DNA of 64,000 nt from Bradyrhizobium oropedii (GTDB lineage Bacteria; Pseudomonadota; Alphaproteobacteria; Rhizobiales; Xanthobacteraceae). A program made the translations under genes and the position numbers. Below the pieces are notes generated by a model. The model was not told the origin of the DNA, searched no databases, and saw only the letters and a program-made list of their open reading frames with translations. The stretch covers positions 1 through 64,000 of the forward strand of contig NZ_JACMYO010000013.1 in NCBI RefSeq assembly GCF_020889685.1, written 5' to 3'. This document shows, piece by piece, positions 37,197 through 46,700 of this stretch; within the stretch, counting starts at the first letter, position 1; each line of letters starts with the position of its first letter.

Positions 37197-37820
37197 ATGC
37201 CGCGCCAGATCGACTACTACTTCTCGCTGCAATCACCTTGGGCCTATATCGGCCACAAGCCCTTCGTTCGGCTCGTAAGCACTTACGATCTCAAGGTAAA
37301 TTACCGGCCCGTGCTGCTGGTCGATCTGTTCTCGGAGACCGGTGGATTGCCGCTCACCAAGCGCCATCCGGTGCGGCAGCGCTACCGGTTGATCGAGTTG
37401 CAGCGCTGGCGCGACAAGCGCGGGCTGAATTTTCATCTGCAGCCGGCCAACTGGCCGTTCAACGGTCGCCTCGCCGATGGCGTCGTGATCGCAGCACTCG
37501 AGGCGGGGCTCGATCCCGAGCCGTTTTTGCAACGGGCCTATCCCGCGGTGTGGGAGCTTGAGCTCAACCTTGCCGATGCCGCGACGCTGGTGAAGCTTGC
37601 CGATGATGCTGGTATGCCGGGCCGGCAGCTGGTGGAGCGCTCAGGCTCGGATGCGATCAGCGCGGCCTATGAGCAGAATCGCCAGGATGCATTGGACGCC
37701 GACGTGTTCGGCTCGCCCGGATACGTGCTCGATGGCGAGGTGTTCTGGGGCCAGGACCGGATCGAATTGCTCGAGGACGCGTTGAAGTCAGGCCGCAAGC
37801 CCTATAGCTCTGTGGTCTAG
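37197..37820 (+). CDS. DsbA-fold isomerase (2-hydroxychromene-2-carboxylate isomerase-like)
   Basis: A 207-residue thioredoxin-fold protein of the HCCA isomerase/GST-kappa group. The N terminus IDYYFSLQSPWAYIGHKPF has Ser in the glutathione-activating position in place of CXXC. GYVLDGEVFWGQDRIELLEDAL at the C terminus is typical (G-x-P/Y cis-Pro region DVFGSPGYVL). The classical role is glutathione-dependent isomerisation in naphthalene breakdown, but no aromatic pathway genes are near. ATG 37197 has CAAGG upstream; the frame runs back to 37062 without family similarity. Confidence 0.88.
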   Translation: MPRQIDYYFSLQSPWAYIGHKPFVRLVSTYDLKVNYRPVLLVDLFSETGGLPLTKRHPVRQRYRLIELQRWRDKRGLNFHLQPANWPFNGRLADGVVIAALEAGLDPEPFLQRAYPAVWELELNLADAATLVKLADDAGMPGRQLVERSGSDAISAAYEQNRQDALDADVFGSPGYVLDGEVFWGQDRIELLEDALKSGRKPYSSVV

Positions 37821-37852
37821 GGGCAGGAAGCAAAGTTGAGGCGGAGCAAGCC

Positions 37853-38362
37853 ATGCCCATCGCAATGTCCCTGTCGAAATTGTCGATCGCAGTTGCCGCC
37901 GTTCTGATCTCAAGCGGCGCGGCGACGGCGCAAACCGCGCCCGACACCGAGAACGGCCGCTACGCATTGTCTCCGGCCGGCGACGGCTTCCTGCGGCTCG
38001 ATACGCGCACCGGCGCGGTGTCGACCTGCACCAATTCGAGCGCCGGCTGGGCCTGTTACATGGTGCCCGACGAGCGGGCGGCGCTGGATGCCGAGATCGG
38101 GCGCCTGCAATCCGACAATGAAAAGCTGAAGGGCGAGCTCGCCGCGCGCGCCCCGTCGGCCAAGACCGATGAGGCGTTGCCGAAATCGGATCAGCTGAAG
38201 AAGGCTGAGCCGAAGGTCGCCGAGGGCGAGCGCAAGATCGAGATCCCGCTGCCGAGCGACCGCGACATGGACCGCATGATGTCGTTCGTCGAGCGAGCCT
38301 GGCGGCGGTTGATCGAGATGGCCAACCGCGTGCAGCGCGACGTCAATGGCGGCAAGATTTGA
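37853..38362 (+). CDS. Exported hypothetical protein with coiled coil
   Basis: A 169-residue protein. Signal peptide is about residues 1-27 (ends TATAQ). A compact N-terminal domain (GRYALSPAGDGFLRLDTRTG, then VSTCTNSSAGWACYMVPDERAAL with two Cys) is followed by a coiled coil from about residue 80 (ALDAEIGRLQSDNEKLKGELA). The C-terminal part has IPLPSDRDMDRMMSFVERAWRRLIEM. Similar exported proteins occur widely in Bradyrhizobium as I recall; no function is known. It is 32 bases after the isomerase gene. Confidence 0.78.
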   Translation: MPIAMSLSKLSIAVAAVLISSGAATAQTAPDTENGRYALSPAGDGFLRLDTRTGAVSTCTNSSAGWACYMVPDERAALDAEIGRLQSDNEKLKGELAARAPSAKTDEALPKSDQLKKAEPKVAEGERKIEIPLPSDRDMDRMMSFVERAWRRLIEMANRVQRDVNGGKI

Positions 38363-38375
38363 CGCGGCTGCAAAA

Positions 38376-38405
38376 TGTCGTCCCGACCTTCGCCGGGACG
38401 ACGGT
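38376..38405. repeat. Short palindromic repeat GTCGTCCCGACC/CGCCGGGACGAC
   Basis: A single-hairpin relative of the outer arm of the CCCATAACCACC family, in the gap before the YjbQ gene. No central module is present. Confidence 0.6.
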
Positions 38406-38416
38406 CTAGAGGGAAG

Positions 38417-38890
38417 ATGAGTTTATCGAAGCAAGTATCGCGCTCGGCGCCGTCCTCCGTCGCGGCAACCAGCATCGTTTCGTCGCGCCTGACGGTCGAA
38501 ACGCAGGGCGCGGGCTTCACCGACGTCACGCGCGAGGTCGCAAGATTCCTGCGCGAGGTGCGCGCCGGCGAGGGCGCGGTCACGCTGTTCATCCGTCACA
38601 CCTCGGCCTCGCTGACGATCCAGGAGAATGCCGATCCGACGGTGCTGGTCGACCTGATGACGGCGCTCGATCGCGCCGCGCCCGAAGACGGCGGCTGGCG
38701 TCATGACACCGAAGGTCCCGACGACATGCCGGCGCATATCAAGACCATGCTGACGGCGACCTCGCTGCAGGTCCCCGTGCTCGATGGGGAGATGGCGCTC
38801 GGCACCTGGCAGGGCATCTATCTGATTGAGCATCGCGCCTGTCCGCACCGGCGCGAGATCGTGCTGCAATTCATCGGCGCCACGCGGTGA
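38417..38890 (+). CDS. YjbQ/UPF0047 family protein (secondary thiamine-phosphate synthase type)
   Basis: A 157-residue beta-barrel protein with motifs HTSASLTIQENADPTVLVDL, WRHDTEGPDDMPAHIKTMLTATSLQVPV and LGTWQGIYLIEHR, followed by HRREIVLQF. The E. coli homolog has weak thiamine-phosphate synthase activity; the native role is not clear. ATG 38417 is preceded by AGAGGGAAG. It has no thiamine-gene neighbours here. It ends before a strong bidirectional terminator. Confidence 0.9.
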   Translation: MSLSKQVSRSAPSSVAATSIVSSRLTVETQGAGFTDVTREVARFLREVRAGEGAVTLFIRHTSASLTIQENADPTVLVDLMTALDRAAPEDGGWRHDTEGPDDMPAHIKTMLTATSLQVPVLDGEMALGTWQGIYLIEHRACPHRREIVLQFIGATR

Positions 38891-38916
38891 CGCGTTCGAT
38901 CCGGCTTCCAAAACGA

Positions 38917-38952
38917 CATCGGCCGCGGATCGCTCCGCGGCCGATGCATTTT
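38917..38952. terminator. Bidirectional intrinsic terminator between yjbQ-like gene and MFS gene
   Basis: CATCGGCCGCGGA (38917-38929) pairs perfectly with TCCGCGGCCGATG (38934-38946) around TCGC. CATTTTGATT follows on the plus strand and CGTTTTGG on the minus strand, suiting convergent genes on both sides. Confidence 0.88.
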
Positions 38953-38970
38953 GATTGAAGCGTTGACCGG

Positions 38971-40635
38971 TCAGGTCTTGGTGATGTCGACGTCCTTGGT
39001 TTCCGGAATGAACAGCGCGCCGACCACGACGGTGATTGCCGCGAAGATCACCGGATACCAGAGACCGGAGTAGATATCGCCGGTCGAGGCTGTGATCGCG
39101 AACGCGGTCGCCGGGAGCAGGCCGCCGAACCAGCCGTTGCCGATATGGTAGGGCAGCGACATCGAGGTGTAGCGGATGCGGGTCGGGAACAGTTCGACCA
39201 GCATGGCGGCGATCGGGCCGTAGACCATGGTGACGTAGATCACCAGGATGAACAGCAGTCCGATGATCGCAGCCACCTGCGGACGGAAGACGTCGAACGG
39301 GTTCGACATCTTCACGATGCCGGCGTCACCCGGCTTCGGATAGCCTGCCGCCTGCACCGCTGCGAGGATCGCGGGGTTCGACGTCTTGGCGTCCGTGTAC
39401 GGCACCTCCTTGTCGTTGACCGTGATCTTCACCGGCGAGCCGGCCGGGCCAGGAATGGTGGAGTATTTCACCGACGATTGGGCGAGGAAGGCGCGGGCGG
39501 TGTCGCAAGGCGCCGTAAAGACGCGGGTGCCGACCGGGTTGAACAGATCGCCGCAACCGGCGGGATCCGCAATGACCTGCACCTTGACCGTCTCATAGGC
39601 CTTTTCCAGCGCCGGGTTGGCGTTGGTCGTGATCATCTTGAAGATCGGGAACAAGGTGAGTGCGCCGATCAGGCAGCCCGCGAGGATGATCGGCTTGCGG
39701 CCGATCTTGTCCGACAGTGCGCCGAAGAGCAGGAAGAAGCCGGTCCCGAGCAGCAGCGACCAGGCGATCAGCAGGTTGGCGGTGTAGCCGTCGACCTTCA
39801 GGATCGATTGCAGGAAGAACAGCGCATAGAACTGGCCCGTGTACCAGATCACCGCCTGGCCCATGGTCAGGCCGAGCAGAGCGAGGATCACGATCTTGGC
39901 GTTGCTCCAGGTCCCGAAGGCTTCGGTCAGCGGCGCCTTGGAGGTCTTGCCTTCCTCCTTCATGCGCTGGAACACCGGCGATTCGTTCAGCCGCAGGCGG
40001 ATCCAGACCGAGATGCCGAGCAGCAGCACGGAGACCAGGAACGGAATACGCCAACCCCAATCCGCGAAGTCCTTTTCACCGGTGAAGCTTCGCGTGAACA
40101 GGATCACCAGCAGCGACAGGAACAGCCCAAGCGTTGCCGTGGTCTGGATGAACGAGGTGTAGTAGCCCCGCTTGCCCTGCGGCGCGTGCTCGGCGACGTA
40201 GGTCGCGGCACCGCCATATTCGCCGCCGAGCGCGAGGCCCTGCAACAGGCGCAGCGAGATCAGGATGATCGGCGCCGCGATCCCGATGGTCTTGGCGCTG
40301 GGCAACAGGCCGACGATGAAGGTCGACAGACCCATGATCAGGATGGTGACGAGGAAGGTGTATTTGCGGCCGACGATGTCGCCGACCCGGCCGAACACGA
40401 TCGCGCCGAACGGGCGCACCAGGAAGCCCGCAGCGAAGGCCAGCAGCGCAAAGATGTCCCGGGTGGCAGGCGGATAGTCGGAGAAGAACTGCGCGCCGAT
40501 GATGCCGGCCAGTGAACCGTAAAGATAGAAGTCGTACCACTCGAAGACGGTGCCCAGCGACGACGCCAGGATGACGAAACGCTCATCCTTCGTCATGCCG
40601 GCGGGCCGCGCCGAAGTTGCAGTCATAGTGGACAT
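38971..40635 (-). CDS. MFS metabolite:H+ symporter (MHS type) with a periplasmic insert
   Basis: A 554-residue carrier. The MHS N-terminal motif GTVFEWYDFYLYGSLA is complete, followed by RPFGAIVFGRVGDIVGRKYTF (MFS loop 2-3 motif) and RLLQGLALGGEYGGAATYVAEH. About 100 extra residues lie between TM8 and TM9 (about 345-445), containing two Cys (GCGDLF and APCDTA) and a VKITVNDKEVPY strand. They make the protein longer than the usual 430-450. Substrate unknown; MHS carriers take up dicarboxylates, proline/betaine or citrate-like acids. No operon partner. Confidence 0.92.
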   Translation of the reverse strand: MSTMTATSARPAGMTKDERFVILASSLGTVFEWYDFYLYGSLAGIIGAQFFSDYPPATRDIFALLAFAAGFLVRPFGAIVFGRVGDIVGRKYTFLVTILIMGLSTFIVGLLPSAKTIGIAAPIILISLRLLQGLALGGEYGGAATYVAEHAPQGKRGYYTSFIQTTATLGLFLSLLVILFTRSFTGEKDFADWGWRIPFLVSVLLLGISVWIRLRLNESPVFQRMKEEGKTSKAPLTEAFGTWSNAKIVILALLGLTMGQAVIWYTGQFYALFFLQSILKVDGYTANLLIAWSLLLGTGFFLLFGALSDKIGRKPIILAGCLIGALTLFPIFKMITTNANPALEKAYETVKVQVIADPAGCGDLFNPVGTRVFTAPCDTARAFLAQSSVKYSTIPGPAGSPVKITVNDKEVPYTDAKTSNPAILAAVQAAGYPKPGDAGIVKMSNPFDVFRPQVAAIIGLLFILVIYVTMVYGPIAAMLVELFPTRIRYTSMSLPYHIGNGWFGGLLPATAFAITASTGDIYSGLWYPVIFAAITVVVGALFIPETKDVDITKT

Positions 40636-40950
40636 CTGGATTGCTCCCCCCGAATTATTGCTGCCATGCTCGCCCCCGGCTGGCGGGTTAGACCCGAATG
40701 GGCCTTAGGCTTAATTTGAGGGTAACATCGCAGTGAAACCCGTCCCAATAAGACTTTTGGCTTTTGCACGCTTGAACTTATCTTCAGAGCCAAGAGTTGG
40801 ATGGAACGACCCTGCGTGCGTCTATTGCGGCGCACAAGCTCGGCGGGTTAACTGCGTTGGCATCTGGTATTATCGAGCCCTTGCGTGATACTGCCGCGCG
40901 GGCGACAACCGAACGGCGCGGGTTTGCCAAAATCCGCTTGTGGGACTGAG

Positions 40951-41625
40951 ATGACTGCTGCTGCCAATACTCATCTTGTCATCGCCGACGACCATCCGCT
41001 GTTCCGCGATGCGTTGCGCCAGGCGGTGTCCAGCGTCGTGAGTTCGGCCACGATCAGCGAGGCCGGATCGTTCGAGGATCTGACCGCGCTCCTGGAACGG
41101 GACTCCGAGGTCGATCTGATCTTGCTCGACCTGAGCATGCCGGGAATCAGCGGCTTCTCCGGCCTGATCTACCTGCGGGCGCAATATCCGGCGATTCCGG
41201 TGGTCATCGTTTCCGCCAGCGACGATGCCGGAACCATCCGCCGCTCGCTCGACTTCGGCGCCTCCGGTTTCATCCCCAAGCGTTTCGGCGTCGAGACGTT
41301 GCGGGATGCCATCATGAAGGTGATGGAGGGCGACGTCTGGGTTCCGCCGGACACCGATCTGTCGGCGGCCGGCGATCCCGACATGACCCGGCTGCGCGAC
41401 CGTCTGGTGACGCTGACCCCGCAGCAGGTGCGGGTGCTGATGATGCTGTCCGAGGGGCTGCTCAACAAGCAGATCGCCTACGAGCTCGGCGTCTCCGAGG
41501 CAACCATCAAGGCCCACGTCTCCGCCATCCTGCAGAAGCTCGGCGTCGAAAGCCGCACTCAGGCCGTGATCGCCGCCGCCAAGATCGCCGGCGGCCAGTG
41601 GCGCCAGGGCACGCCGTCGAGCTGA
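40951..41625 (+). CDS. NarL/LuxR-family response regulator
   Basis: A 224-residue two-component regulator. Receiver domain: acidic ADDH, phospho-acceptor Asp60 in LILLDLSMPG, Lys in ASGFIPKRFG. LuxR-type HTH: LTPQQVRVLMMLSEGLLNKQIAYELGVSEATIKAHVSAIL, then QKLGVESRTQAVIAA. The receiver and HTH match the type of regulator usually served by NahK/ErcS-like hybrid kinases, and a kinase of that type is encoded at 43783. ATG 40951 was chosen over upstream codons because the receiver begins there. The 315 bases upstream (40636-40950) hold no gene or clear promoter I can name. Confidence 0.9.
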   Translation: MTAAANTHLVIADDHPLFRDALRQAVSSVVSSATISEAGSFEDLTALLERDSEVDLILLDLSMPGISGFSGLIYLRAQYPAIPVVIVSASDDAGTIRRSLDFGASGFIPKRFGVETLRDAIMKVMEGDVWVPPDTDLSAAGDPDMTRLRDRLVTLTPQQVRVLMMLSEGLLNKQIAYELGVSEATIKAHVSAILQKLGVESRTQAVIAAAKIAGGQWRQGTPSS

Positions 41626-41628
41626 CTC

Positions 41629-42264
41629 TCAGGCGGCCGGCATCACCCGGTACGCGCAGCGCCGCGCGCCGGCCAGGATGTGATCGACGCGATCGACCAC
41701 GACGTCGCTGCCCAGCACGGCGCGAAACACCGCAAGTTCGGAGCGGCAGAGGCCCTGACAGGCTGCCGCCGCCGCGCAGATCGGGCAGTGGTTCTCGATC
41801 AGCAGGAAGCCGCCGGCGTCCTTGACCACGCTCGCCATGTAGCCTTCCCGGCTCCGGATCCGGGCGAGCGCCGTGAGCCGCTGTCGGAGTGAGCCCTCGG
41901 TTCCGACCGCCTTCCGGTAGTCGGCAATGCCGGCGCGTTCGCGATGCGCGATCAGCGTCTCCAGACCGCGCTCGCCAAACACCTCACGCATCGATCGCAG
42001 CAGATCCAGCGTGAGGTCGGAGTGGCGGTCGGGAAAGCGCGCGTGGCCCGGCGCCGTCAGACGCCAATACTTCCGCGGCCGCCCGCGTCCTTCGCGTTCA
42101 TCGCCGCTTTCGACGAGGCCCGCCGCTTCGAGCTTGAGCAGATGCTGGCGCGCACCGGCAGGCGTCATGTCGAGGCGCGCGCCGATGCCGGCAGCGGTCT
42201 GCGGGCCGCGCGTCTTCAGTTCGAACAGGATGCGATCCTGGCTGTTTGTGTCGTCTTGACTCAT
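41629..42264 (-). CDS. SufR-like HTH regulator with C-terminal cysteine cluster
   Basis: A 211-residue transcription factor. N-terminal winged HTH: QDRILFELKTRGPQTAAGIGARLDMTPAGARQHLLKLEAAGLV, then a basic wing EGRGRPRKYW. The C-terminal half has ENHCPICAAAAACQGLCRSELAVF and a later Cys (ARRCAYRV), the Cys pattern that binds an Fe-S cluster in SufR-type proteins. It diverges from an MFS exporter gene. A perfect palindrome lies between the two starts. A repressor of the exporter that senses redox or metals fits (inference). ATG 42264 has no ribosome site; see the operator entry. Confidence 0.87.
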   Translation of the reverse strand: MSQDDTNSQDRILFELKTRGPQTAAGIGARLDMTPAGARQHLLKLEAAGLVESGDEREGRGRPRKYWRLTAPGHARFPDRHSDLTLDLLRSMREVFGERGLETLIAHRERAGIADYRKAVGTEGSLRQRLTALARIRSREGYMASVVKDAGGFLLIENHCPICAAAAACQGLCRSELAVFRAVLGSDVVVDRVDHILAGARRCAYRVMPAA

Positions 42265-42268
42265 CGGC

Positions 42269-42300
42269 TTATTTTAGAAACAAGATGCTATCTAAAATAA
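42269..42300. promoter_or_regulatory. Operator palindrome between the SufR-like gene and the MFS gene
   Basis: TTATTTTAGA (42269-42278) and TCTAAAATAA (42291-42300) are a perfect 10-base inverted repeat around 12 bases, in an otherwise GC-rich region. Each arm contains TAAAAT in the direction of the gene it faces, so the -10 boxes of both divergent promoters may lie in the arms. On the minus strand the predicted start falls at about 42264, the first base of the regulator's ATG, suggesting a leaderless mRNA. No good -35 is seen for either gene. Confidence 0.75.
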
Positions 42301-42358
42301 CCGGAAATCGCCGCCGCGTGCAACTGCCTTGGCGCCAGTCCGGATGGAGAACTCCGAC

Positions 42359-43780
42359 ATGGAGCAACAACAAGTCCGCGCGGGATGGCGATCGCTCCTC
42401 AAGCGCGAATGGATCCCGACACTGGCCATCCTGCTCGGCGGTGTGCTGCTGCAATCCATGAACGTGCTGATGCTGACGACGGTGCTGCCGTCGATCGTCG
42501 GTGAACTCGGCGGCGTCGCCATGCTGAGCTGGCCGACCACCGCCTATCTGGCGTCCTCCATCGTCGCGGCGAGTTGCGTCGGCGTGCTCTCAACCGCGCT
42601 CGGCGCCCGGCAGGTCTACTGCGTGGGCGTTGCGATCTTCGGCGTCGGCGCCGTGCTGTGTTCGCTCGCCCCCGCGATGGGCTGGATCGTGGCCGGCCGG
42701 CTGATCCAGGGATTCGGCGGCGGCCTCGAGGCTGCCGTCGCCTATGTGCTGGTGCGCGGTACGTTTCCCGAACACATGTGGTCGCGGACGATCGCACTGA
42801 TGTCGACGAGCTGGAGCATGTCGGTGCTGATCGGCCCGCTGGTCGGCGGGATGTTTGCGCATTTCGCGAGCTGGCGCGGCGCCTTTGTCGCCAGCGCCGC
42901 AACGGCCGTCGTGCTGGCGATCGCTGCCTTCTTCGTGCTGCCGCCGGTCTCCGCGGCGCAGCGCACGTCGTCGGCGCGCGTACCGCTCGGCCGTGTCGCG
43001 CTGATCTGCCTTGCCATCGCCGCGACGTCGGCCACCTCTGCTGCCGGATCGTCCTTGCTGAAGCTCGGCCTGATCGTGATGGCGATCGTCTCGTTTGTCG
43101 CAATGTTGCGGCTCGATCGTCTGGCGTCACCCCGGCTGCTGCCCAGCGACGCGTTCTCCTGGCGCACCGGCACCGGCGTCGGTCTGTGGCTCGCGCTGCT
43201 GCTCTGCATCACTTTCAGTCCGCTGCAAATCTACGTGCCGATGTTCCTGCAGCAACTGCACGGCTTCGATCCGCTCTCGGCCGGATTCACCGTCGCCTGC
43301 GCTTCGCTGGGCTGGAGCGCCGCCTCGCTGCTGACGGCCGGCGTGTCGGCCCGCCGGGCGGACCGCCTGATGCTGACCGGTCCTGCGATCATGGCAGCTG
43401 GTCTTGCCGCGATCGGGTGGCTCGGTCCGGACGGCGCGGCGTCCATCATCCTGATGGTCATGGCGATCGCGATGCTGGGAGCCGGTATCGGTCAGTGCTG
43501 GCCGCTCGTCGCACATCGCATCATGGACAGTGCCAAGGCGGGCGACGAAGTGGTCGCGGCCTCGTCGGTGCCGACCATCCAGCAGATGGGCTTTGCGTTC
43601 GGTGCGGCGATCGCGGGGCTGATCGCAAACGCCAGCGGCCTGTCGGCTGCGATTGCCGACGCCACGATGGCGCGCGCCGCCTTCTGGGTGCCGGCGAGTT
43701 TTGTGGTGCCGGCCATGCTCGCCGTTGCGGCCGGGCTCCGCCTGCGGGCGCTGCGCAAGCCGCAAGCCGGCCCGCCGTAA
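42359..43780 (+). CDS. MFS exporter (14-helix drug-resistance-like)
   Basis: A 473-residue major-facilitator protein with the DHA2-like layout of about 14 helices. Visible motifs are LPSIVGELGGVAMLSWPTTAYL at the N terminus (motif near TM2), RLIQGFGGGLEAAVAYVLV and SWSMSVLIGPLVGGMFAHFASWRGAF (motif C region). ATG 42359 is taken as the start (GGAGA 8 bases upstream); ATG 42344 and TTG 42329 are also in frame. Its divergent neighbour is the SufR-like regulator and they share the palindrome at 42269-42300. Substrate unknown. Confidence 0.9.
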   Translation: MEQQQVRAGWRSLLKREWIPTLAILLGGVLLQSMNVLMLTTVLPSIVGELGGVAMLSWPTTAYLASSIVAASCVGVLSTALGARQVYCVGVAIFGVGAVLCSLAPAMGWIVAGRLIQGFGGGLEAAVAYVLVRGTFPEHMWSRTIALMSTSWSMSVLIGPLVGGMFAHFASWRGAFVASAATAVVLAIAAFFVLPPVSAAQRTSSARVPLGRVALICLAIAATSATSAAGSSLLKLGLIVMAIVSFVAMLRLDRLASPRLLPSDAFSWRTGTGVGLWLALLLCITFSPLQIYVPMFLQQLHGFDPLSAGFTVACASLGWSAASLLTAGVSARRADRLMLTGPAIMAAGLAAIGWLGPDGAASIILMVMAIAMLGAGIGQCWPLVAHRIMDSAKAGDEVVAASSVPTIQQMGFAFGAAIAGLIANASGLSAAIADATMARAAFWVPASFVVPAMLAVAAGLRLRALRKPQAGPP

Positions 43781-43782
43781 GG

Positions 43783-46700
43783 CTACTCCGCCGCCACCAT
43801 CTGCTGGGTGCGCCATTGTCCGAGCAGGGCGCGCAGCGAGGCCGGTTTGACCGGCTTGTTCAACACCGCGATGTTTTCCTCGCGCGCGGCCAAGCGCACC
43901 GCGGGGCTGCGGTCGGCAGTGATCAGGATGGCCGGGATGCCGTCGCCGAAGCGGCGGCGGATCTCGCGGATCGCGGCGACGCCGTTGCCGCGGTCGAGAT
44001 GGTAGTCGACCAGCACGCCGGTGACGCGGCCGTCAGCGGCCTCGATCGCGCTGATCGCGGCGTCGGGATCGGTCACCGCGATCACCTCGGCGTCCCACGC
44101 CGTCAGCAGCGTCTTCATGCCGTCGAGAATGGCGGGATCGTTCTCGATGCAGACGATCAGCGCGCCGCTCATCGGTGTCTTCGACAGCGGCGTGGCCGTG
44201 GTAACGGCCGCGGTGTGGTTGACGGCGGTCGCGACCGGCACAGTGACCGAGAACGCCGAGCCGCCGCTCACATTGGCCGAGATCGCGATGCGGTGGTTGA
44301 GCACGCGCGCCAGCCGCTCGACGATCGACAGGCCGAGCCCGAGGCCGCGGGCGATCCGGGCGCCCTGCTCGAGGCGGTGGAATTCCTTGAAGATCTCGCC
44401 GCGCTTCTGCACGGGAATGCCGACGCCGGTATCGAAGATGCTGATCTGCAACGTCTCGCCGCGGCGGCGGCAGCCGATCAACACGCGGCCGCGCGGGGTA
44501 TATTTGATCGCGTTGGAGATGAAGTTCTGCAACAGCCGGCGCAGCAGCGAGCGGTCGGATTCGACCGGCAGCGAGCAGGCCACGAAGCGCAGATCGAGGC
44601 CCTTGTCGCGGGCGATCGGCATGAACTCGATCTCCAGCGAGCGCATCAGGTCGGCCATCCGGAAGCTCGTGATCGCCGGTGTCATGGCGCCGGCATCGAG
44701 CCTGGAGATGTCGAGCAGCGCGCCCAGGATGTCCTCGATCGCCTCGAGCGAGTCGTCGATGTTCTCGACCAGCCGTGAATCCTCGCCGCCGTTCTGGCGC
44801 TCGACTAGGCTCGTGACATAGAGGCGCGCGGCGTTGAGCGGTTGCAGGATGTCGTGGCTGGCGGCCGCCAGGAAACGCGTCTTGGAGGCGTTGGCGTCTT
44901 CCGCGATGCCCTTGGCGAGGGCGAGCTCAGAATTCAGCCGCGTCAGCTCCTCGGTGCGGTCGCGCACCCGCTTTTCCAGCGTCGCGTTGGCGCGCTCCAG
45001 CGCCTCCGCGGCCTCGAAGCTCGGCGTGACGTCGGAGAAGGTGATGACGAGCCCGCCGCCGGGCATGCGGTTGGCGCGCACCTCGATCACCAGGTGGCGG
45101 TCGGTGAAGCGTTCCAGGTAGGGCTCGCCCTCGGTGGTGTAGGCGCGCAGGCGCAATTGCAGCAGGCTGTCGCCGTCGCCGGTCGCCGGCGGGCTGATCG
45201 CGCCCATGAATTCGAGGATCTCCGGCAGCGGGATGCCGAGCTGCACCAGATGCTGCGGCAACCCCAGCAACTCGGAGAACTGGCGGTTGGAGCAGATCAG
45301 CTGCAAATCGGCGTCGAACACCGCGATGCCCTGGCGCACGTGATTGAGCGCGGTCTGCAGGATCTCGCGGTTGAAATGCAGCGCGGCGTGGGAGTCATCG
45401 AGCAGCTTCAGCGCTGCCTTGGCCGACACCGTCCGTCGTTGCAGCAAGAGCGACATCACGAGGCGCGAGGACGCCGCCCCGATCGAGGAGGCGATCAGCC
45501 GCTCGGCGTGCTGCAGCAGCTCGAAGTCGGCGGGCGCCGATGTTTGCAGCACGATATTGCGGTCGGCGGCGAACGCGGCGAAGGCCTCGCGGGTGCGGTC
45601 GGGGCCGAGATATTGCGTCACCGTGCTCTGGATGTCCTGGACCGTCACCGTTGTGCGCCAGCGCCGGAAGCTCGGCGCGATCGGGGCCAGCGCATTGGGC
45701 ACGAACACGTCGGCCTGCAACAGCTCGATCGAGGATGGCGCGCGCGCCAGCGAGAACAGGACATAGCAGAGGATGTTGAGCGCAAGGCTCCACAACACGC
45801 CATGAAGCAGCGGCGGCAGGTCGGCGCCGAACAGCGCTTGCGGCCGCAGCGCCTCGATCCCGAACGGCCCGTGTTGCAGCAGCATCAGGCCGCCGGTGGA
45901 GTTTTCCAGGAAGCTCGGGATGAACAGCGTGTAGAGCCACATCGCGAAGCCGACCAGCATGCCCGCCATGGCGCCGCGTGCGGTGGCCCGGCGCCAGAAC
46001 AGGCCGCCGAAGAAGGCCGGCGCCAGCTGCGTGATCGCGGCAAAGGACAACAGGCCGATCGCGACCAGCTGGGTGTTGCCGAGCGCGCGATAGTAGAAAT
46101 ACGCCAGCACCATGATGGCGAAGATCGAGAAGCGGCGCGCCTTCAGGAGAAAATCGCCGAAATCCTTCTGGCCGACGCGGGCGTCGTCGCTGCGGGGCAG
46201 CACCAGCGGCAGCACGATGTCGTTGGAGACCATGATCGAGAGCGCGACGCATTCGACGATCACCATCGCGGTCGCCGCCGACAGGCCCCCGACGAACACC
46301 GCGAGGCTGAGCAATTGCGAATTGCCCTCGATCGGCAGCGCCAGCACGAACATGTCGGCATCGACCGCGCCGAACGGGAAGATGACGAGACCCGCGATCG
46401 CGATCGGAATCACGAAGATATTGATCGCGACGAGGTAGAGCGGGAACAGCCAGCGCGCCCTTGTGACCTCGGCGGGGGTCGAGTTCTCCACCACGCTGAC
46501 ATGGAACTGGCGCGGCAGCAGCATGATCGCGCAGAACGACAGCAGCGTCATGATCAGGAAATTGCCGATCGACGGCACATATTCGATCGCACGCACCGCT
46601 TCCGGCGTCTTCAGGGCGCGCTCATAGAGTTCAACCGGGGAGAACATCCAGAAGGTGACGAAGGCGCCGGCGGCGATGAAGGCGACCAGCTTGACGATGG

